Shown here piece by piece: positions 43,315 through 49,270 of a DNA stretch of 49,270 bases. A program made the translations under genes and the position numbers. The notes below the pieces were generated by a model, which saw nothing but the letters and a program-made list of their open reading frames with translations, ran no database searches and had not been told where the DNA came from. Source of the DNA: Candidatus Parabeggiatoa sp. nov. 2 (GTDB lineage: Bacteria > Pseudomonadota > Gammaproteobacteria > Beggiatoales > Beggiatoaceae); contig NBMI01000163.1 in assembly GCA_002085445.1 (NCBI GenBank), positions 1 to 49,270 of the forward strand. Direction: 5' to 3'. Every line of letters starts with the position of its first letter. Within the stretch, counting starts at the first letter, position 1.

Positions 43315-46300
43315 TTAATAATCACCGTTGCCGCTTTTCAACCCCAACGAACACAAAATCCTCGGCTCCGTTTTCCACTCATGTTCATGGATAACACAAA
43401 GCCTATCATCACGATACAAGCCCATCACCGTTGCCGCTAAAGTCTCATCCGGCGCATGACTTCGCAATTGAAAGTTTAAGATATCAACGGCAGATTCACG
43501 GAGCGGATATTTATAAATCGCATCAATCGCTTTTTCTAATTCTGGCTCTAATAAGGTACCGCGTTTTTCGGCATAGTTTTTTAATTGGGTGTAGGTTCGG
43601 TAACGTGCGCCATTTTTCCGCCCTAAACCGCCGGCACTCTTTTTTTCACTCGCCAATATTTGTTCAACGCCGCGTTGGACAATTTCATGATGTGAGTCGC
43701 TGCGTTCCAAGGCTGGCGTTTTGGGATGACAAGCGGCGGCTTTAAAAATGTCATCGAGTGAGTCGCTGACGATTTCGCCTTTTTCATCTAACCATATCAT
43801 CGCATCATTACCTTCTGGTGTATCAATATAAACTAATACCCCCGGCGTCCAAAAATTATTTTGGACTTCTTTAGTAGAATGAACGACGGGCGGTAAAGCC
43901 GGAATGATTTTTTCTAGCTTTGGATCAGCTTTAATGGCGTTAGTCCATACCGCATAAGCTTCAGAAACTAAATCGACTTCATTATCAGCCTCACCATCTA
44001 AAATACCGGATTTTTCGTTATACAAATCATGCAAAGTCGTTTGATTATCATCATCTTCAAAAAAAGCCTCATCGGTGCCAACCACTTCGGCATTTTGGCT
44101 CAGACGGTGTTTTAAGCGGGCGCGTAAATTAATAATTTTTTCCACCCCGTCGGCAGGTAAAAATGAATAACAAAGAATCTCAGCAGCCTGTTGTCCAATT
44201 CTATCGACGCGCCCGACTCGTTGAATCAGGCGAATAATCGCCCAAGGCAGATCATAATTAATGACTATCGCCGCATCTTGTAAGTTTTGCCCTTCTGATA
44301 ACACATCGGTGGCAATCAATACCCGAATTTCATTTTTAACCGGTTTATCATTACTCACCGGGCTAAATCGCCACGCTAATTCGGTGGGATTGGCAACCGC
44401 CCCGGTTGCCAGCGCTATTTGTTTGACACCGCGCGCAACCAATTGTTTATGTAAATAAACGGCCGTATCTGCAAATTGCGTAAAAATAAGTACCTTGTCT
44501 TTGGGATGGTTTTTTGTCAACATCTGTTCCAAAGTATTCAGTTTGGCATCTTGCGCCGCCTGCCAATCTCCGCAATCGGTTAAAATATCAAGCAAGGCTT
44601 CTGAGTCTTTTTGTAAATGTTCGCTCAATTCTGAGGAAAAAAAAACGGCCAGCCAGCCATTTAAACCGTTTTTTGGCTGTGGCGCTCGTGTAAATGTCAT
44701 AAATTCCAGCGGCACGTTGCTGAAAATCAGCCATTGTTTTTAAACGCTCTGTTGCCGAATCAACTGATTCGGCATCTTCATCGTTGAAACGGCTATCAAA
44801 ATCTAATAAGTCTTGAGTACCAATCGGAATATCTTTGCCATTGTTGAGGGCGTACAAATAAATACTGTTACGCAATATCAGTCGTTCAAGCGATAAGATA
44901 AAGACTTCGCCGCTACTTTCTAAACGCTTAAATAAATTAGTACGACAAAAACCGATTAAGCGTTTGCCGCCTCGTGATAAATCTTTGATGATTTGTTGTT
45001 CGGTTTTAGAGACTTGAACTTTGGGAACAAGATATTGCCCTAAACCATAACGAGGAAGATTGAGGGCGGTAATCGTGTGTACTACCTTCTTGGAATACAG
45101 TCTTGCATATTGATTATTGAACTTAAAACCAACCGTTTTAGGGCAACGGGCTGGAAAATAGGCGCGTTGTCCATTTTCAAGGCGCAGATATTTTTGCCCT
45201 TTTTTAGCATCCGTTAGCGCATAATTTTCCAGAATAAAGCTGCGGGTGCGACGCACCATATATAAGCGCATCAATTTACGCCAATCTTCCGGATATTCGC
45301 TTTTTTCATAAGCGGCTAGAGAATGGGCATCACATTGATGCCGACTGGAAAACATTTTCATGCCCCCAGTTTCGGCAATCAATTTTTCCGGGCTGACACT
45401 GAGTTTTTGATCTTCTGGAATAAATAGCCGTAGTTGATTGGCTAAATCCAGATAGGTTTTGTTATAAGGGGTGGCAGAAAGTAACACGACTTTGCAATCA
45501 TTTCTGTCAATATAATCTCGAATGGCTTTATAACGTTTACCTTCTCGATTGCGTAAATTATGGCTTTCATCAATAATCACCAAATGATAGCGTTTTAAGT
45601 CAGCCAATTTTTTAACCATGGAGACTGACAACACGGTTGCCATTTTGAGATATTGATCACAATAATCGCTTTCCCACATAGAAACAATATTTTTAGGACA
45701 AATAATCAGGGTTTCGAGTCGATAGACGTTTTCAAAGATTTTGGCTAAGGCGGTTGCCATCAGGGTTTTGCCTAAACCTACCACATCACCAATTAACACG
45801 CCACCGCGCTGATTCAAATGTCGCGCCGCTAATCGCACTGCCGCCGCTTGATAATCAAACAGTTTGTTACCAAATTCACGCGGTACGGTAAATTCATTTA
45901 AACCGACTCTGGCTTCTTGAGAGAGGTGGTATGCCATTTTCAGATAAATATGGTAAGGCGGAATTAATTCGTCACGCGCCCAACTTTCTGTAATTATTTC
46001 AATGAGTTGCGCTGAAATGTCCAAACACCACCGATCCTGCCATCGTGCTTCAAACCAATCAGCGAGTTTTTGACAAGCGTCTTCTTCGATAACATCGACA
46101 TTGAGTTCACCTTGTCCTAATAATCCGGCATAAGTCAGATTACTACTGCCGAGATAACCGATTATGGGACTAAATTTATCCTCACGAAACAGCAGATAAA
46201 GTTTGGCATGGAGGGGCGATTTTAAAAAGAGTTTAATAATGAGTTTTTTATCCCGCAGTTGTTGTGCTAAACGGCGCAAAGTGGTTTCTTCCCGATTGGT

Positions 46301-46591
46301 TGGGATTGTTTGCGCTAATTGTTCTCGAAATTCGGCGGCGAGTTTTTTCTTAAACTGGATTGCGGTTTGATTATCTATTGGTATGGTTTCAGGTTTTGCC
46401 CCTGGGATACCAATTAATAAGCGGCAGCAGTTTCCTTCTCCGCCGTTCCAATTATCAATATAAGTGTCCAAGTGTTGCCAACCGCTGAGTCTAAAATAAC
46501 CGATACAAAAATCGGCGCGATAGGCGACTTTTAGGGTTTCTTGTAAGGTGGGTAATAGGTGTTGTTCTAGGTTGTCGAATATTTTTGGCAT
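43315..46591 (-). CDS. PLD-nuclease/SNF2 helicase, frameshifted at an A9 tract
   Basis: About 1090 residues if joined. N-terminal phospholipase-D-type nuclease with one HKD motif (H128-A-K130, then G148-S-S-N151). SNF2/HepA-like helicase follows: motif I GDVVGLGKT (268-276), II DESH (341-344), III SATPYNK (372). After the break come KVLIFTQFADTAVYL, VLIATDVLSEGQNLQDA and RLIQRVGRVDRIGQQ (motifs IV-VI). The frame from 46591 fails at nine consecutive A (plus strand 44637-44645); the rest, to 43315, is in another frame. As sequenced it is split into a nuclease/motor half and a C-terminal motor half. Same strand and downstream of the adenine methyltransferase; similar pairs occur in restriction-like systems (BREX, DISARM, Hma types). 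Confidence 0.85.
44637..44645. other. A9 homopolymer at the helicase frame break
   Basis: Nine A on the plus strand (T9 in the coding strand) exactly where the two helicase frames meet. A one-base change in length would restore a single frame. Compatible with phase variation or with a sequencing/assembly error. Confidence 0.75.
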
Positions 46592-47161
46592 GAGTTGCTT
46601 TATTAATTAATCAAAGTACAGCGAATTACGCGGATAAACGAATTAAATAAACAGAGTACAACGAATTACGCGGATAAACGAATTGAGATAATTTGATCTC
46701 AATGAGTGGTAGCTTTGAATAATGTTGCCTAAACTTGCTAAGCATGAAAGTCTAATTAAATTCATAAGAAAACTAGATAATAAAATCTATAAGTACAACG
46801 AATTACGAATATAAGTACAACGAATTACGCGGATAAACGAATTGAGATAAAGTGGTAGCTTTGAATAATGTTGCCTAAACTTGCTAAGCATTAAAGTCTA
46901 ATTAAATTCATAAGAAAACTAGATAATAAAATCTATAAGTACAACGAATTACGAATATAAGTACAACGAATTATTCGTTGTACTCATCAATCCGTTTACT
47001 CCTAAAATAAGTTGTACTAAGCCGCTATACTACAAGGATTGTATATAAAAAGGGATTTAATCTGTACATACAAATTAAAAACTAAACTCTACTCTGGTAG
47101 TGAGCCAAAAATCCGTTTTTATAAATCCTTTATTATATACAATCCTTGTTGTTATCGTTTT
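46592..47161. repeat. Repeat block between methyltransferase and helicase
   Basis: Two bipartite units (46616-46683), then two tandem copies of a ~135-base unit (about 46700-46830 and 46845-46960) with GTGGTAGCTTTGAATAATGT and CATAAGAAAACTAGATAATA, each followed by bipartite repeat pieces. A mini-element CAAGGATTGTATATAAAAAG ... TTATATACAATCCTTG lies at about 47033-47153, ending just past the methyltransferase stop. No gene. Confidence 0.85.
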
Positions 47162-49270
47162 TCAAAAATTTTCAAGCTGTTGATAAGCCACCAAAGCCGC
47201 CTCCTTAACCTCATCTTTCACAATCGGAAACGTACTCAAAATAGGCTTAAACTCATCATAAGTCAAGCCATATAAATGAGCAATCATGCCATCCAATTCG
47301 GCGCGTAGTTGGGCGCGTTTATCAGGATGAGTCACGCCGTTTTTGTGGGAGCCTAAACCGACGGCTTTGGCTAACTCGTCAAATTCGGGCGTGGTGCAAA
47401 TGAGTTTGGCGGCGCGAGTGACGATGGGCGCAAAGGCGGAGTCTTTTTCGGTTAGGCGCGGAATTGGAAGTTGATAGACATAAAACATGTTAATATTTGC
47501 TGACACTTTTTGCCGCAAAAAATAATCAAGCACAAGACTATTTAAAATACCTGCAAAACTCAACAAGTCAGGGTAACCCAAAAGATTGCCCGATGAAATA
47601 ATGAAAGAATCTGAAGCAAAATTATTTTTAGGAAAAATGGTAGATATCATAGTTCGCATATCAGTATTTCGGCTGATCTTTCGATATCCTAAACGATACC
47701 TTTGATAATCCAACTTTTGCCCTTTATCTTCTTCTTTGCCCAACAGTGCCTTCCGCCCTTCCTTTTCATCTACCCAATAACGCGCCTCAGCAAATTGAGG
47801 CTCAAACTGATGAATCATCTTGCCTTCATAAAGCGGCAATCTGCCCGTTGCTGGTTCCGTATGGAATAAATGACTAGCAGTCGTCATATTAAATTCCGTT
47901 GTGAGGGCTAAATTCCAAGCGCCGTCCATTTTTTCACCCAACAATGGAAATTGCAGCATTTTCTCCGCAATACTCACATCCGTCTCATTTTTAAATTCCA
48001 TTACGGAATGAGAATCCGGCGACAGACGATAAATGAGATCTGTTTTCACTCGCAAGGCATCGCTTTGTGGAAAACGAGCCAATTCATTTACCTCATGGCG
48101 CATAAACGCGGCCGGAAATTCAGTCGTTTTACCGCCTTTTTCAAAACTTAACACGACAAACTTAAAACTACGGTGAACACCCTCAAAAATTGTTTTACGA
48201 TTCTCGAAACAAAACAATCCCGTCATTTGCGTTTCATTAAATAACAAATGCCGCAATCCGGTGGCACCTAAATCGGTATAAATGCCACTTGGAATGACAA
48301 TACCACATTGCCCCTCATTTTTAAGCAAGTTATAGCATTGCTCTAAAAAATAACTATAGAGATTGATTTTCGATCCCACATTTCTACCGTTCACAATAGA
48401 AATTTGGTTTTTATATTGAGGCGCATTTTTAAGATATTTAGAGACAAAGGAAAATCGGCTGGCATATTCAAGCCAAGCCTCACGCAATTCGGGATCACGC
48501 ATGAGAGTTGCACGTTGTTTTTTCCAATCCTCTATACGCAATTTTTTCTTTTGTATTTCAGGAATATATTGCTGAAAAAATTCTTTCTCATCGGTTTGAA
48601 AAACTTCCCAAGGCGGATTAGTCATAATCGCATCAAAGCCACCCTTTTTATTGAGCACTTCATCAAACTCATAGCCCCAATGAAATAGGTGCAAATCGGC
48701 AAAATCCGTCAATTGGAGTGGACGCTTAATCGGTTTGCCAGGCTTATTTTTCTTGCCATCCCAAGTAGCTTGCTCAAATTTGATTTTGAGGTGATTAAAT
48801 TCATCTAACAAAATCTCATCTAACACCGTTTTGGCTTGCTGCTTGTGCGCTTCAATCTCTTCACGGAGTTGTTGCAAATCGTCGGCGTAGCTGGTGGCAT
48901 CCCGATAAGCGCGGATCATCGCATTTTTTTCGGCTGAAATCTGTTGATAGGATTTGCGGAATAAATCCGCTTGCCGTTTTTCAAAGGCTTGCGCTTCAAC
49001 TTGCATTAAACCCAGCAAAGAATTACCGGCTAATATATTAAAGTCAATATTCGGCAACGGCTCTAATTCCTCCACCGTTTCCGCTGACGCAACCAGGGCT
49101 AAAAATAACCGCAACCTAGCGATTTCAGTGGCTTCTGCCATGATATCCACGCCAAACAGATTGTTAGTGATAATCTGCTTTTTGATGAAATAGGACAAAT
49201 TGGCGTGTTCGCGTTGTTGCTCGGTTAGCCATTTTTTCAGTGCCCTATCTGGCAAAAATGGAATGCGCCC
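47162..49270 (-). CDS. Eco57I-like N6-adenine DNA methyltransferase (5' end off window)
   Basis: At least 702 residues visible. The frame runs open to the window edge; a TTG at 49255 is only an internal codon. NNLFGVDIMAEATEIARLRLFLALV and FDAIMTNPPWEVFQ (catalytic NPPW, motif IV) are typical of the Eco57I/PglX class. The C-terminal target-recognition part has LPLYEGKMIHQFEPQFAEARYW and YRLGYRKISRNTD, seen in TaqI/Eco57I-type specificity domains. The SAM motif (usually PxxGSGxF) lies beyond the edge. Being first in the direction of transcription before the helicase, it would mark host DNA in a restriction-like system. Endonuclease motifs, if any, cannot be judged from this part. Confidence 0.9.
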   Translation of the reverse strand, partial: GRIPFLPDRALKKWLTEQQREHANLSYFIKKQIITNNLFGVDIMAEATEIARLRLFLALVASAETVEELEPLPNIDFNILAGNSLLGLMQVEAQAFEKRQADLFRKSYQQISAEKNAMIRAYRDATSYADDLQQLREEIEAHKQQAKTVLDEILLDEFNHLKIKFEQATWDGKKNKPGKPIKRPLQLTDFADLHLFHWGYEFDEVLNKKGGFDAIMTNPPWEVFQTDEKEFFQQYIPEIQKKKLRIEDWKKQRATLMRDPELREAWLEYASRFSFVSKYLKNAPQYKNQISIVNGRNVGSKINLYSYFLEQCYNLLKNEGQCGIVIPSGIYTDLGATGLRHLLFNETQMTGLFCFENRKTIFEGVHRSFKFVVLSFEKGGKTTEFPAAFMRHEVNELARFPQSDALRVKTDLIYRLSPDSHSVMEFKNETDVSIAEKMLQFPLLGEKMDGAWNLALTTEFNMTTASHLFHTEPATGRLPLYEGKMIHQFEPQFAEARYWVDEKEGRKALLGKEEDKGQKLDYQRYRLGYRKISRNTDMRTMISTIFPKNNFASDSFIISSGNLLGYPDLLSFAGILNSLVLDYFLRQKVSANINMFYVYQLPIPRLTEKDSAFAPIVTRAAKLICTTPEFDELAKAVGLGSHKNGVTHPDKRAQLRAELDGMIAHLYGLTYDEFKPILSTFPIVKDEVKEAALVAYQQLENF

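Noticed and set aside
43315..46591. Two separate helicase genes
   Set aside because: The halves hold complementary motif sets (I-III, then IV-VI) and overlap at an A9 tract, so a single split gene is the better reading.
1..49270. tRNA and rRNA genes
   Set aside because: I looked for TPsiC-loop and rRNA-like stretches by eye and saw none; tRNAscan-SE and Infernal would be decisive.

Overview
The window looks like a contig from a large sulfur-oxidising gammaproteobacterium of the Beggiatoaceae/Thiotrichales type. This is an inference. It rests on proteobacterial housekeeping genes (nudC, gspGHIJ and gspL, efp/epmB divergent, hemCDXY, rnfDG), a GltD/ferredoxin fusion of the sort found in sulfur oxidisers and autotrophs, and very many intergenic tandem heptamers, including the TAACTGA heptamer reported from marine Beggiatoaceae. 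Coding density is low: more than a third of the window is repeats, miniature inverted-repeat elements and gene debris.

Layout. 0-7 kb: nudC (partial), a YdcH-like gene, a TnpB remnant, a phytase-like lipoprotein, a stand-alone lutA and a PilZ protein. 7-14.3 kb: type II secretion pseudopilins gspG-H-I-J (minus strand) and gspL (plus strand), with repeat blocks wedged between I and J and between G and H; a DUF2892 membrane protein lies among them. 14.9-21.4 kb (plus strand): a YeiH-type transporter, a TlpA-like thioredoxin broken by one nonsense codon, a GltD/ferredoxin fusion, an OsmC protein and a methyltransferase. 21.5-28.5 kb: efp and epmB divergent, a truncated ATPase, then hemC-hemD-hemX-hemY, with hemY carrying three apparent frameshifts. 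29.4-33.5 kb: an AAA ATPase and two tandem HTH proteins with a degenerate ATPase-like body. 34.2-37.4 kb: a secreted protein and rnfD/rnfG without the rest of the rnf operon. 38.5-49.3 kb: an accessory island with a DUF3696-type ATPase and unknown partner, several gene fragments, a PLD-nuclease/SNF2 helicase interrupted at an A9 tract, and an Eco57I-like adenine methyltransferase running off the window.

The most unusual content is the repeats. At least six families can be read by eye. The commonest is a bipartite 25-bp unit (8-bp half-site, 9-bp spacer, the same 8-bp half-site) with more than 25 copies; in several sequence variants both half-sites have changed together. Period-7 tandem repeats of different sequences sit between genes, often touching stop codons or inside mini-elements. 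Stop codons of gspJ, rnfD and hemD, and the C-terminus of epmB, lie inside repeats. The accessory island is the best candidate for a little-described defence system, but several of its genes are broken as sequenced.
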